From: Rhodocytophaga aerolata
GTDB lineage: Bacteria > Bacteroidota > Bacteroidia > Cytophagales > 172606-1
Reading direction: 5' to 3'
DNA: 64,000 nt
Assembly (NCBI RefSeq): GCF_030503435.1
Contig: NZ_JAUKPO010000017.1
Location: forward strand, 1-64,000
Shown here: in pieces, positions 27,665 through 36,247 of the stretch
Numbering within the stretch: position 1 is the stretch's first letter
Layout: each line of letters begins with the position of its first letter
Notes under the pieces: generated by a model
The model's input: the letters and a program-made list of their open reading frames with translations, nothing else
Databases searched by the model: none
What the model was told of the DNA's origin: nothing
Position numbers and translations under genes: made by a program

Positions 27665-28342
27665 ATGATGAAAAGTATCATATTCGTAATCCTAAGTTGC
27701 TTTCTACTTGGTTCAACAGCATTGTATTCTCAAACTGTAAAGCTTGAGAATACAAGATTGGAGCCGGTACAGGTATCGATGTCCATGGAGAAAGTAATGG
27801 GCAAAGAGGCAGTAAAAGTGATCAAAGACTCTACTGTAAAAGAGGTTGACGAACCTACCTTTGTCAAGATTAAAGGAATTGACTTTTCGAATGGAACCAT
27901 CGAGGTAAAGGTGCTGAGCCGACTGCTAAAGAATGCACCTGAGTTTGCCCGCGGGTTTATTGGTATTGCATTTCGCATCAATGAAGGTAATTCCAAATAT
28001 GAGAGTATTTATATTCGCCCGACCAATGGGAGAGCAGAAGACCAGGTGAGGCGCAACCATTCCATTCAGTATTACTCTTATCCTGACAACAAATTTGACC
28101 GGCTTAGAAAAGAATCCCCAGAGAAGTATGAATCCTATGCGGACATGGTCTTGAATGAATGGATTACTATGAAAATAGTCGTAAACGGGCCACAAGCCAA
28201 ACTCTATTTAAACGATAATAAGCAGCCCTCCTTGATCGTGAATGATCTGAAGCTTGGTGCGAATGCTACAGGAGCTATTGGCTTATGGGTGGATGTAGGA
28301 ACAGAAGGCTATTTCACTGATCTGAAAATAGCTAAAGATTAA
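27665..28342 (+). CDS. Secreted concanavalin-like (DUF1080-type) domain protein
   Basis: 225 residues with signal peptide (MMKSIIFVILSCFLLGSTALYSQ). The rest is a jelly-roll lectin/glucanase-like fold: IDFSNGTIEVKVLSR, GFIGIAFRINEGNSKYESIYIRP, WITMKIVVNGPQAKLYLND, and ATGAIGLWVDVGTEGYFTDLKIAKD at the end. This pattern is shared with 3-keto-disaccharide hydrolase (DUF1080) and LamG-like domains. No catalytic acid pair can be assigned. A second ATG directly follows the first. Confidence 0.75.
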   Translation: MMKSIIFVILSCFLLGSTALYSQTVKLENTRLEPVQVSMSMEKVMGKEAVKVIKDSTVKEVDEPTFVKIKGIDFSNGTIEVKVLSRLLKNAPEFARGFIGIAFRINEGNSKYESIYIRPTNGRAEDQVRRNHSIQYYSYPDNKFDRLRKESPEKYESYADMVLNEWITMKIVVNGPQAKLYLNDNKQPSLIVNDLKLGANATGAIGLWVDVGTEGYFTDLKIAKD

Positions 28343-28424
28343 TCTTGTTTTGCTAGAATGAATTAAGTGTGAACCCACCCCTGCAGCATACGTAGTATCC
28401 TTGGACGCTTATCCCAATAACTCT

Positions 28425-29006
28425 ATGTATCATCACTTACAGCAGCATATCAGCAAGTATGTTACCCTTACATCTGACGAGTGGACTGTTTGCCAGGGTG
28501 CTTTTCTTTCCAAGCCTGTTCGTAAAAAACACTACTTATTACAGCAGCAGGAAGTGTGCAAATACTTAGCTTTCGTAGAAGAGGGATTACTCCGTTCCTT
28601 CACAGTGGATTCTAGAGGAACAGAACATATTATTCAGTTTGCCTTACCAGGGTGGTGGATATCAGATATGTTTAGTTTTCTCACCGGGGAGCCTAGTATC
28701 TATACAATTGAAGCATTAGAAGACTCCCAGGTATTATTGTTAGATGGGCATTCCCAAGAGCAGTTGTTTGAACAAGTACCCAAAATGGAGCGCTATTTCC
28801 GCCAGCTGCTGCAAAAGAACTACATTGCTACTCACCGTAGACTAGAAGGTAGCTTAAGCCAAACGGCTGAGGAAAAATACGCAGCACTCATTGCCACTTA
28901 CCCCCAAATCATTCAAAGTGTTCCCCAACATATGATCGCTTCTTACCTGGGTATTACCCCTGCCTTCTTAAGCCGGCTGCTGAACCGGAAAGCTCATCAA
29001 AAATAA
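28425..29006 (+). CDS. Crp/Fnr-family transcriptional regulator
   Basis: 193 residues. The cNMP-binding-like beta roll (LLQQQEVCKYLAFVEEGLLRSF, IIQFALPGWWISDMFSFLTGEPS) is followed by a dimer helix and the HTH VPQHMIASYLGITPAFLSRLL. It is a paralogue of the regulator at 24555. The first ATG is at 28425; a TTG frame extends 24 bp further up. As in the earlier pair, the next gene downstream encodes an NADP-binding F420-type oxidoreductase. Confidence 0.87.
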   Translation: MYHHLQQHISKYVTLTSDEWTVCQGAFLSKPVRKKHYLLQQQEVCKYLAFVEEGLLRSFTVDSRGTEHIIQFALPGWWISDMFSFLTGEPSIYTIEALEDSQVLLLDGHSQEQLFEQVPKMERYFRQLLQKNYIATHRRLEGSLSQTAEEKYAALIATYPQIIQSVPQHMIASYLGITPAFLSRLLNRKAHQK

Positions 29007-29035
29007 CTTGGCTAACACTTTCAACCGAACATAAT

Positions 29036-29079
29036 TGACCTAGTATAACTTTCCTTGTTGTACTAGGTCATCGTTTTTT
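29036..29079 (+). terminator. Inverted repeat with T-tract after the Crp/Fnr gene
   Basis: TGACCTAGTA (29036-29045) pairs perfectly with TACTAGGTCA (29061-29070); TCGTTTTTT follows. It is probably a terminator, though its place just before a -7 box (TATCTTTG, 29094-29101) would also allow an operator role. Confidence 0.65.
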
Positions 29080-29141
29080 CCTATCAGGCGATGGTATCTT
29101 TGTAACATAAATAAAAAGAACATTTTAAACGCGTTACAACT

Positions 29142-29798
29142 ATGTCAACAACCATTGCTGTGATTGGAGCCACCGGAAATATGGGCTCTGCCATTTCAAA
29201 AAGTCTTTCAAAAGGAAACTATCATTTACTGCTTAATGCCAAAGACGAGACTAAACTTGGGGCGGTACTAGGGGATATTAAGAAAGGTAATCCTGCTGCC
29301 AATGTGAAAACATTCGATTATTCGGCCAATGCAAGTTGGGAAGCCGATGTGATCATTCTGGCCCTTCCGTATGGGGCTGAAAAGGAAGTAGCCCAAAGAA
29401 TTAAAGGTATAGCTAGCAATAAAATCGTAATCAGCATCTCAAATCCGTTGAATGAAACCTACTCTGGACTAGTGACCTCTCCTGACACGAGTGCTGCAGA
29501 AGAATTGCAAAAGCTGTTGCCAGATTCAAAAGTAGTAAAAGCGTTTAATACGACGTTTGCTGCTGATTTTTCATCCCCTGTCATTGCCGGTAAACAAGTA
29601 GATGCTTTCATTGCAGGAAACGATGGGCAAGCGCTACAAACTGTTTCGGAGCTAGTCAGTACATCAGGCTTTAATCCAATTATAGCCGGTGAGTTACCAG
29701 TTAGCAGAACACTGGAAAACATGGCCGCTTTGTTAATAGGATTAACTATCAAATACAATTATAACTGGGTAGCAGGCTGGAAAGTCTTACATAATTAA
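29142..29798 (+). CDS. NADP(H)-binding F420-oxidoreductase-family protein
   Basis: 218 residues. The Rossmann motif is AVIGATGNMGSAISKSLSKG; further family blocks are VIILALPYGAEKEVAQRI, KIVISISNPLNETYSG, LLPDSKVVKAFNTTFAADF and a final SRTLENMAALLIGLTIKYNYNW. It is a diverged paralogue of the protein at 25249. The promoter box TATCTTTG lies 40 bp before the ATG. Substrate unknown; reductases of this type are often found in redox or quinone stress clusters. Confidence 0.83.
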   Translation: MSTTIAVIGATGNMGSAISKSLSKGNYHLLLNAKDETKLGAVLGDIKKGNPAANVKTFDYSANASWEADVIILALPYGAEKEVAQRIKGIASNKIVISISNPLNETYSGLVTSPDTSAAEELQKLLPDSKVVKAFNTTFAADFSSPVIAGKQVDAFIAGNDGQALQTVSELVSTSGFNPIIAGELPVSRTLENMAALLIGLTIKYNYNWVAGWKVLHN

Positions 29799-29891
29799 CA
29801 GTTGTAAGTGAGAGAAATATTTTCCCTTGCTACAATTTTAGTTATGGAAAGGATAAAATAGGATTTATGAGCAATAAACACCCTGTAAATT

Positions 29892-30773
29892 ATGGAGCGC
29901 AAACAATTTATACAATCAATTTTAGTGGGAGTAATAGGTATGACAAGTTTATCATCATTTATTCGCTTTACAAGCGAATTGAAAGAACAAGAAGAGTTGA
30001 TGCCTGTATTATTTGTTGGTCATGGCTCACCTATGAATGGCATTGAAGACACCCAGTTCAGCCGTAGGTGGACCCAAATGGCAAAGGAAATTCCTACGCC
30101 AACGGCTGTACTGGTGGTATCGGCTCACTGGTTCACTAAAGGTACGAAGATAACGGCTATGGACTTTCCCCAAACAATTCATGATTTTGGAGGATTTCCC
30201 AAAGAGCTTTTTGCTGTACAATACCCGGCACCTGGACATCCTGCACTGGCCAAAGAAACTGCTCAGTTGCTTCATTCCGCCCATGTAGAATTAGATCACG
30301 ACTGGGGACTGGATCATGGTACTTGGACCATAGTCAGACACATGTATCCGGAAGCGAAGATTCCAGTGCTGCAATTGAGTATTGATTTCACCAAAGGCCC
30401 ACAGTATCATTATGAGCTAGCCAAAGAGTTGTATGCTTTACGAAAGAAAGGAGTGTTAATTATGGGAAGTGGTAATATGGTGCATAATCTTCGCATGGTA
30501 GCCTGGGACAGACTCAATGACTCAAACTATGGGTATGATTGGGCAGTGAATATCAATAACAAGTTTAAGGAGTTGATCACAGCAGGAGACCATAAGCCAT
30601 TAATCGAGTACAGTAGTTTGGGCAAGGAAGCATTACTTGCTATCCCTACTCCAGAACATTACCTACCCCTGATGTATACACTTGGCTTAAAAAATGCGAA
30701 GGACAAAGTATCTTTCTTTAATGATAAAGCAGTGGGAGGATCACTTACCATGACATCTATAAAAATCGGATAA
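29892..30773 (+). CDS. ygiD: 4,5-DOPA-extradiol-dioxygenase-like protein (LigB/YgiD family)
   Basis: 293 residues. After an N-terminal hydrophobic segment (possible Tat/Sec signal or anchor, MERKQFIQSILVGVIGMTSL) the LigB fold follows with the metal ligands in LFVGHGSPMNG, VVSAHWFTKG and LDHGTWTIVRHMYP, and with IMGSGNMVHNLR. The family opens catechol rings or serves as a zinc-dependent DODA homologue; the in vivo substrate in bacteria is often unknown. It is 11 bp upstream of the esterase gene and probably co-transcribed with it, which suggests processing of an aromatic or quinone compound. Confidence 0.87.
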   Translation: MERKQFIQSILVGVIGMTSLSSFIRFTSELKEQEELMPVLFVGHGSPMNGIEDTQFSRRWTQMAKEIPTPTAVLVVSAHWFTKGTKITAMDFPQTIHDFGGFPKELFAVQYPAPGHPALAKETAQLLHSAHVELDHDWGLDHGTWTIVRHMYPEAKIPVLQLSIDFTKGPQYHYELAKELYALRKKGVLIMGSGNMVHNLRMVAWDRLNDSNYGYDWAVNINNKFKELITAGDHKPLIEYSSLGKEALLAIPTPEHYLPLMYTLGLKNAKDKVSFFNDKAVGGSLTMTSIKIG

Positions 30774-30784
30774 CAAGCACTTAG

Positions 30785-31519
30785 ATGAAGTATTTGTTAA
30801 TACCTTTTATTTCTATCTATTTATTTACAGCAATAAGCTTTTCTATGAAAACAACCATGATAAAAAATACGGCTTCTACGACAAGGGATGAAACCGAATT
30901 ATCTTACCTAGTCCGGGAGCCAACAGCAAAAGCCGGAAAAGGGAAAGCCATTATTCTGCTTCATGGGGTAGGTAGCAATGAAGAGGACTTATTTAGGCTC
31001 GCCCAGCAGTTACCAGGTGATTTTTGGATACTTTCGCCGAGAGGTCCCTTTTCAGCAGGTCCAGGTAGATACGCCTGGTACGGAGTTGATTTTTCTACCG
31101 GTAAACCCGTTATTAATGCTGGGCAAGAAGCTTATAGCCGAGATCTCATTCGAATGTTTATTAGGCAAATAAAGCAAAAGTACTCTCTAGAAGAAGTCTA
31201 CCTGGGTGGATTCAGTCAGGGAGCAATCATGAGTTATAGTATAGGCCTGACAACTCCCAAAGAAGTGAATGGCATTATCGCGCTCAGTGGTAGGGTACTT
31301 GATGAAATCAAACCCTTTGTAAAGAAGCGTGAGGAGTTTGGGCGATTGAAAGTATTTGTGGCACATGGCCTATTGGACAATACCTTACCTATTCATTACG
31401 CTAGAGGGGCACAAGCATACCTTCTTGACTTAAAATTACCTGTAAGCTATCATGAGTATCAACTTGGCCATCAAATCAATGAGGTGGTATTAGAAGATAT
31501 GATTGATTGGCTTAAATAA
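30785..31519 (+). CDS. Carboxylesterase/phospholipase-type alpha/beta hydrolase
   Basis: 244 residues. An N-terminal hydrophobic segment (MKYLLIPFISIYLFTAISFS) suggests export. The alpha/beta hydrolase core has the oxyanion region LLHGVGSNEEDLF, nucleophile elbow GGFSQGAIMS, catalytic Asp in HGLLDNTLP and His in LGHQINE, all in the order of the carboxylesterase (PF02230) family. Likely substrates are short-chain or aryl esters. It ends 6 bp from the convergent hydrolase gene on the other strand. Confidence 0.86.
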   Translation: MKYLLIPFISIYLFTAISFSMKTTMIKNTASTTRDETELSYLVREPTAKAGKGKAIILLHGVGSNEEDLFRLAQQLPGDFWILSPRGPFSAGPGRYAWYGVDFSTGKPVINAGQEAYSRDLIRMFIRQIKQKYSLEEVYLGGFSQGAIMSYSIGLTTPKEVNGIIALSGRVLDEIKPFVKKREEFGRLKVFVAHGLLDNTLPIHYARGAQAYLLDLKLPVSYHEYQLGHQINEVVLEDMIDWLK

Positions 31520-31525
31520 TTTGTG

Positions 31526-32305
31526 TTAAAATAAATATAGCGTTTTCATAATGAACTCTGCCGCTTTTGTAAGCGTCTCCTGGGCGGCCTCCTTGTGAGG
31601 GGTGTGTCCTACCTGGGGCACGATGAATTGGAAGGCTACCCCACTTACCTGGCTAGTAATGCCTTCTACCTGGTGGAGTGTGCCATACTCATCTTTTTCT
31701 CCCTGGATGACTAACACCGGGCATTGAATCTCCGGTAAGAAATGTTCGATATTCCAGCTTTTGAACTCATCACTTAACCAGGTTTTTGCCCATGCCCAGA
31801 CTAGGGCATCTGTTTTATCTCCGTGATATTTTTCTAATCTCTCCTTTAAGTTCGTCGTTTGGTAGGTTTTTACTGCTTCCCGTATACCTTGTAGGGTGAT
31901 ATCTTCTACAAATATGTGTGCGCCTTCGGTAATAACGCCTAGTATAGGAGAGGGGTATTTTGCAGCAGTAATTAAGGCGATAGACCCCCCATCACTATGG
32001 CCAAATAAGATGGCTTGCTTAACTGCGTATTGTTTGATTAACAGGTATACTATATCTGCTTCTAGTTCCAGATAATTATTCATTCTATTATTACTGATGA
32101 AAGGACCCGATTTGCCGTAGCCCTGCCTGTCGTACACAAGCACGTTACAGCAAGTAGCTTCACCTAATTTGCTAGGAAAGTCTCGCCATAACTTGATGCT
32201 ACCTAAAGAATCATGCAAGAAAATAATAGTTGGCCTACCTTCCCATGGGTTCGAGCGAGCAACCATTAATTGATTATCTCCTATGTAAACATACTCCTCT
32301 TGCAT
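31526..32305 (-). CDS. Alpha/beta hydrolase (Abhydrolase_1/6)
   Basis: 259 residues, no signal peptide. Core motifs: IIFLHDSLGSIKLW, the nucleophile elbow LFGHSDGGS, the acid in IQGEKDEYG and the base in VPQVGHTPHKE. The lid region lies between about 130 and 190. It is a cytoplasmic esterase/lipase-type hydrolase of unknown substrate. It lies 52 bp downstream of the quinone-oxidoreductase-like gene in the same direction and is likely its operon partner. Confidence 0.86.
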   Translation of the reverse strand: MQEEYVYIGDNQLMVARSNPWEGRPTIIFLHDSLGSIKLWRDFPSKLGEATCCNVLVYDRQGYGKSGPFISNNRMNNYLELEADIVYLLIKQYAVKQAILFGHSDGGSIALITAAKYPSPILGVITEGAHIFVEDITLQGIREAVKTYQTTNLKERLEKYHGDKTDALVWAWAKTWLSDEFKSWNIEHFLPEIQCPVLVIQGEKDEYGTLHQVEGITSQVSGVAFQFIVPQVGHTPHKEAAQETLTKAAEFIMKTLYLF

Positions 32306-32357
32306 AGTGTATAATGAAATTAGTTGGGCTAATGGAGAAAATTGGAAATCTTACTAA

Positions 32358-33326
32358 CTAACTTAGAACCACAATTTTCCCGCCTGCCGTATTACTTTCC
32401 ATCAATTGATGCGCTTGAGCAATATCGTCTAGGCTAAAGACTTGACTTATAGAAAGTTTTATTTGGCCTGACTCCACCGTTTGGATGAATGCTTGAAAAT
32501 CCCCGATAGAACTTCTGATTTGTCCACTATCATAGATTGTCAGATGAACGGTTGCCGGTATAAACTCCATGGGGGCAAAATCGGGAATGGACCATTGCTC
32601 GGATAACATGCCAGTCATACAAGCTACTCCCCCAGGTTTAACACAGGCTAAAGAATCTTGCAGGGTTAGTGTACCCACGAGTTCGAGCACCTTATCTACG
32701 CCTTCTGGAAAAATCCCTTTCACCCCTGGTGCCAGATGGCCATTATCAATGAGTACATACGAGGCTCCATTGGATAGAAGCAAAGATTCTTTCTGAAGGT
32801 TTCGAGTGGTAGCAATTATAGTAACTCCTGCGTTTTTAGCCATCTGCGTAGCAAGCATGCCAATAGATGAGCTGCCGCCCCGTATTAATAAGGTTTCATC
32901 CTTCTGAATGCGAAGCGACAAATAGAGTGAACCATGTACGGTCTGAAACATTTCCGGAATGGCTCCGAGCTGCTCCCAAGAAAGCTTGCTGTGAAAGGGA
33001 TAGAGAATGTATTTGGGGAGAACGGTATACTCGGCATAACTCCCGTCATACTCTCTGCCCATACCTCCCATGCATGCAGCGATCTGCTGACCTTTCTTAT
33101 ATTCACCTGAAGGGTCAGCTTCCACTTCCCCTACACATTCAATGCCTAATACCCTTGGAAATCGCACATTAGGCGATAATCCCTTACGGGTCATGAGTTC
33201 TGAGCGGTTTAGGCCAAAGGCTTTCACTTTCACTAATACCTGCCCTTCCCCTGGAGTAGGTACCGGCCTTTCTTCCAGTTTGAAATTTTCTGCCCCGCCA
33301 GGGTTATATAACACAGCAGCTTTCAT
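32358..33326 (-). CDS. Zinc-independent MDR / NADPH:quinone-oxidoreductase-like protein
   Basis: 322 residues of the medium-chain dehydrogenase/reductase fold. The N-terminal GroES-like domain contains VKVKAFGLNRSELMTRKG and VLGIECVGEVE; the Rossmann part has LLIRGGSSSIGMLATQMAKNAG and PEGVDKVLELVG. Structural-zinc cysteines are absent, as in quinone oxidoreductases (QOR/zeta-crystallin type). It probably reduces quinones or enones with NADPH. A perfect 12-bp inverted repeat stands 54 bp upstream of the start. Confidence 0.87.
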   Translation of the reverse strand: MKAAVLYNPGGAENFKLEERPVPTPGEGQVLVKVKAFGLNRSELMTRKGLSPNVRFPRVLGIECVGEVEADPSGEYKKGQQIAACMGGMGREYDGSYAEYTVLPKYILYPFHSKLSWEQLGAIPEMFQTVHGSLYLSLRIQKDETLLIRGGSSSIGMLATQMAKNAGVTIIATTRNLQKESLLLSNGASYVLIDNGHLAPGVKGIFPEGVDKVLELVGTLTLQDSLACVKPGGVACMTGMLSEQWSIPDFAPMEFIPATVHLTIYDSGQIRSSIGDFQAFIQTVESGQIKLSISQVFSLDDIAQAHQLMESNTAGGKIVVLS

Positions 33327-33379
33327 AAGAAATAGGTTAATTTATAAGCCCTTTAACGGGAAAATACTTGTGATCTATA

Positions 33380-33413
33380 CACTCTTTTGCCAAAGCACAG
33401 CGGCAAAAGAGTG
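33380..33413. repeat. Perfect 12-bp inverted repeat upstream of the oxidoreductase gene
   Basis: CACTCTTTTGCC (33380-33391) and GGCAAAAGAGTG (33402-33413) are exact reverse complements with a 10-bp loop. No T-tract follows on either strand, so an operator or transcript hairpin is as likely as a terminator. Confidence 0.6.
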
Positions 33414-33574
33414 CTCTCGGTCAAAAAACATATGGACTGGCTTAAAGCATGCTTTCTGCCCTATTTGGGTAATAGAGTAGTTTACTTTAATAGTGCACAC
33501 ATGCATGTTTACCCATCTGAGCAATAGGATTGCTGTCCCTTTATATAAGTTGATACAGAAGATGCCTGGTTAGA

Positions 33575-34708
33575 TTACTTGGTAAATAATCCGGCTCCTA
33601 GATTAGAGCCCAGTGTGCCTGGCTTTAGGTGAAGATAGTTTCGCTTCGTCTGGTCTTCCTCTATTTCTACCTTACCTTCTTTTTTGATAATTACATCGGT
33701 TCCAAATTTTAATTTTTTCGGGTCAGCTTTCACTCCAAAATTATGTGGTCCCCCTCCTTTATTAACTAGTTCATTGTAGCCTATAAGCAATGAATTTGAT
33801 AGCTTGAATGAGGCTTGTTCATCTTTATTTAATACCCAAAAAATATTGGCACTAGCTACTATATTATTGTAATACTTAAAATCTTCTGCGGCAGACCATG
33901 TCCATACGGCAGCTCCATAATTGCCTACTACCAAGTTATGATGCATTTCACAACGCTCTGCAGGACGGTCTGAAAACCAATAAACGACTGCATCTTTCAC
34001 ATTATAGAAAACACAGTGGTCAACAACAACCCCATGGCCGCTGGCAAGAATGGCAACGTGGTTGGGAATAGCGTGTCTGTCGCCAATAAATAGGCATTGT
34101 GTAATCCTCAGGTCATCTAGGTTGCGGCCTTCTCGTACAATCGGATAGTTCCTTCTAACAAATCCCTCGGCAGGCTTCTCATGAATGGGTGTTCCCAGCA
34201 CTCGCAACCCCTGAATAGTTACATGACTGGTTTCAATCTGAATACCATAGGAAGCGCCTTTAAATGGGTCTTCATTTCCATAAGGTTTGAAATTGAGTGG
34301 CATAGTGGACACGATAACCGGCATTTTGGCAGGATTCCACTCGGCATCGTCTGGTAAAACCTCTGCCTGGATGGTTAGCCTATCTGTTTGTGAGAACCAC
34401 CAGTTTACCGGGTGAAAGGTAACCGTTGCATTTAGGCTATAAATCCCTTCAGAAAGAAAAATAGTAATAGCTCCTTTCCCATTGGCTTGATTAATCCTAC
34501 GGGCTGCTTCATGCAATGATTGGAGGGGACTCTCTTTTGTACCACTATTTATATCCTTCCCAAACTCTGGATTTATATACATATTCCCATCTTTTGGTAT
34601 GGAAGCAGTATTATAATTTCCTTGTCCGAAAGAGAAATTAGACGAGAATACAAATATCCCGGCCAACAGGATTAGTATACTTCGAAGAGTTTGTCTTCTA
34701 TCCATCAT
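33575..34708 (-). CDS. Secreted right-handed parallel beta-helix protein
   Basis: 377 residues: signal peptide (MMDRRQTLRSILILLAGIFVFSSNFSFG), then NMYINPEFGKDINSGTKESPLQSLHEAARR, the typical opening of DUF1565-like pectate-lyase-fold proteins, and successive helix rungs (LRITQCLFIGDRHAIPNHV, VVDHCVFYNVKDAVVYWF, EMHHNLVVGNYGAAVW). No polysaccharide-lyase catalytic triad could be assigned. It is probably periplasmic or surface exposed and acts on or binds polysaccharide. Confidence 0.82.
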   Translation of the reverse strand: MMDRRQTLRSILILLAGIFVFSSNFSFGQGNYNTASIPKDGNMYINPEFGKDINSGTKESPLQSLHEAARRINQANGKGAITIFLSEGIYSLNATVTFHPVNWWFSQTDRLTIQAEVLPDDAEWNPAKMPVIVSTMPLNFKPYGNEDPFKGASYGIQIETSHVTIQGLRVLGTPIHEKPAEGFVRRNYPIVREGRNLDDLRITQCLFIGDRHAIPNHVAILASGHGVVVDHCVFYNVKDAVVYWFSDRPAERCEMHHNLVVGNYGAAVWTWSAAEDFKYYNNIVASANIFWVLNKDEQASFKLSNSLLIGYNELVNKGGGPHNFGVKADPKKLKFGTDVIIKKEGKVEIEEDQTKRNYLHLKPGTLGSNLGAGLFTK

Positions 34709-34840
34709 GTATGTTGAATTGAATTATTTATGAATGATTATTCCTCATTTACTTTTGAAAGGGTATCTATACATTTGCCAAAGTGATCTTTTTAAATTGC
34801 ACCCTTTCCCAGCTTTGCATGCAGTATTGGCCTACTAGTA

Positions 34841-35707
34841 TTACTTTAGAAAAGGCACTATGCTTGTCCAAACAGCCGGAAAGTTCTCTAAGAAAACACC
34901 GTGTGTGCCATTAGGAACAATGCTAAGCTGACTACTAGGTATCATTTGTGACGTGTTCACTACACGATCAACCGGGTTGGAGGGGTCACGATCGCCTGCC
35001 ATCACTAGAACGGGGCATTTGATAGTAGTAAACAGTTCTTTTCCAACAGTAAGACGATTATACATACCACCTAGCTTACTGAACATTTCCTGTAACCTTT
35101 GTGGCTCGGGCATCAATGTAAATTGCTGCTTCCAATACAAGCTGTCTAAAGCTACTGCCTGCTTGGCATCAAACTCAAACTTGCGTACACCAGGGTATAA
35201 CTCGCTTGCACCAATAGCTATTAGTTTCTTTACTCTTTCCGGGTACATGCTGGCTAGCTTAAAACCAGCATATCCTCCATCACTAAAGCCTAAGACCATG
35301 ACACTGTCTTTGGTTACCGCCTTTATTACCGCCAGTACATCATTGGCCTTTTGTTCATAGGTAATTGGGTTGGTTCCCAGCTGGGATTTTCCATGCCCCC
35401 GTGTGGATATAGCAATTACTTGATAAGTCTTAGAGAGGCTATCAATAAAATGAGCCATTTCATAGGTCGACCCAAAAATTCCACCATGGAGAATAACAAA
35501 TGGTTTGCCTTTCCCATACAGCTCATAATAGATTCGTGCATCCCCTGCCTTTACATAGTGGCCTGCTTTGGGATTATTACCATAGGGTATCGCATGAGGC
35601 GGTGAGGGGGCCTTCTGCATAAAGCGTCGAATTGACTCAGAAGGCGGATTCTGGCTAAAAGCTGTGGAAAAAATCAATAAAAAAAAGAAGAGTAACCTCG
35701 TTTTCAT
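34841..35707 (-). CDS. Secreted alpha/beta hydrolase
   Basis: 288 residues with a signal peptide (MKTRLLFFFLLIFSTAFSQ). Core motifs: FVILHGGIFGSTYEMAHF, ISTRGHGKSQ, nucleophile elbow MVLGFSDGGYAGF, acid in MAGDRDPSNP and base in NGTHGVFLE. The start at 35707 is fixed by operator copy 3: the -7 box is at 35738-35731, so a longer frame from 35743 would begin upstream of the transcript. It is a member of the three-promoter regulon of the island; the substrate is unknown. Confidence 0.87.
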   Translation of the reverse strand: MKTRLLFFFLLIFSTAFSQNPPSESIRRFMQKAPSPPHAIPYGNNPKAGHYVKAGDARIYYELYGKGKPFVILHGGIFGSTYEMAHFIDSLSKTYQVIAISTRGHGKSQLGTNPITYEQKANDVLAVIKAVTKDSVMVLGFSDGGYAGFKLASMYPERVKKLIAIGASELYPGVRKFEFDAKQAVALDSLYWKQQFTLMPEPQRLQEMFSKLGGMYNRLTVGKELFTTIKCPVLVMAGDRDPSNPVDRVVNTSQMIPSSQLSIVPNGTHGVFLENFPAVWTSIVPFLK

Positions 35708-35730
35708 TCGTGCATTGCTTAATTTCAATG

Positions 35731-35802
35731 CAAAATTAGACACACGGTAGCGACTGGACCTATAAGATAGTTTAAGAAATACCCTTAAGATAGTTTAAGG
35801 GT
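35731..35802 (-). promoter_or_regulatory. Operator/promoter copy 3 of the island motif (minus strand)
   Basis: Reading the minus strand, 35802-35757 gives ACCCTTAAACTATCTTAAG, GGTATTT and CTTAAACTATCTTATAGGTC. Here the two 14-bp units CTTAAACTATCTTA are identical direct repeats 23 bp apart. After exactly 18 bp comes TAATTTTG (35738-35731), a perfect TAnnTTTG -7 box. Confidence 0.82.
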
Positions 35803-35965
35803 AGAGCAGTATCATACACAATTCGCCTGAGAACGAATGGGTATCTCAACAAAAAATTCTGTAGGCATCAAAGCAAGAACAGAGCCTATAAAACTTGGTA
35901 AATTATTGATCAGGTTTTCATTTACAAGATTCAGTTTATAGTCGGTCATTTCTATTATATATGCT

Positions 35966-36208
35966 CTTGTTACCTTTGATTGGGGAAATAAGAAAGTGGG
36001 GGAGGAGCTATCTTTCAAGGGGTACTGCTTGTATACAACTTCATACCTTTAGTTGATTTTTTTTCTAGCGAAAAGTGCTAAAAAAGCTAATTTAAAAATT
36101 AGTTGTCGGACCTATTTCAGGCCTGTGGTATTTAAGTAATTGATTGACAGCAGACAAGCGGCTTCCTTTTTAACAATAGATCGTTGGTTCGATTCCAACT
36201 GGGGGCTC
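35966..36208 (+). repeat. Right copy of ~250-bp direct repeat (att-like, element end)
   Basis: This is the same-orientation counterpart of 14448-14700 (see there for the landmarks), again ending in a tRNA 3' fragment. Together the two copies delimit about 21.5 kb. Divergence between the copies suggests two related elements integrated in tandem rather than a very recent single insertion. Confidence 0.7.
36177..36208 (+). other. tRNA 3' fragment, right copy
   Basis: TAGATCGTTGGTTCGATTCC followed by AACTGGGGGCTC keeps the T-arm and acceptor strand of the left fragment, but the anticodon arm is degenerate and no 5' half exists. It is not a functional tRNA. Confidence 0.65.
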
Positions 36209-36211
36209 AGT

Positions 36212-36247
36212 AAAAACCGCTAAATTTCGCAAATTTGGCGGTTTTTT
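36212..36247 (+). terminator. Terminator after the right tRNA fragment
   Basis: AAAAACCGCTAAATTT and AAATTTGGCGGTTTTTT form a long stem with a CGC loop and run into further T residues. It is bidirectional in appearance. Confidence 0.8.

Noticed and set aside
29036-29079. Fourth copy of the island operator
   Set aside because: It shares only the GGTC end; the sequence and the 25-bp distance to the -7 box differ, and a T-tract favours a terminator.
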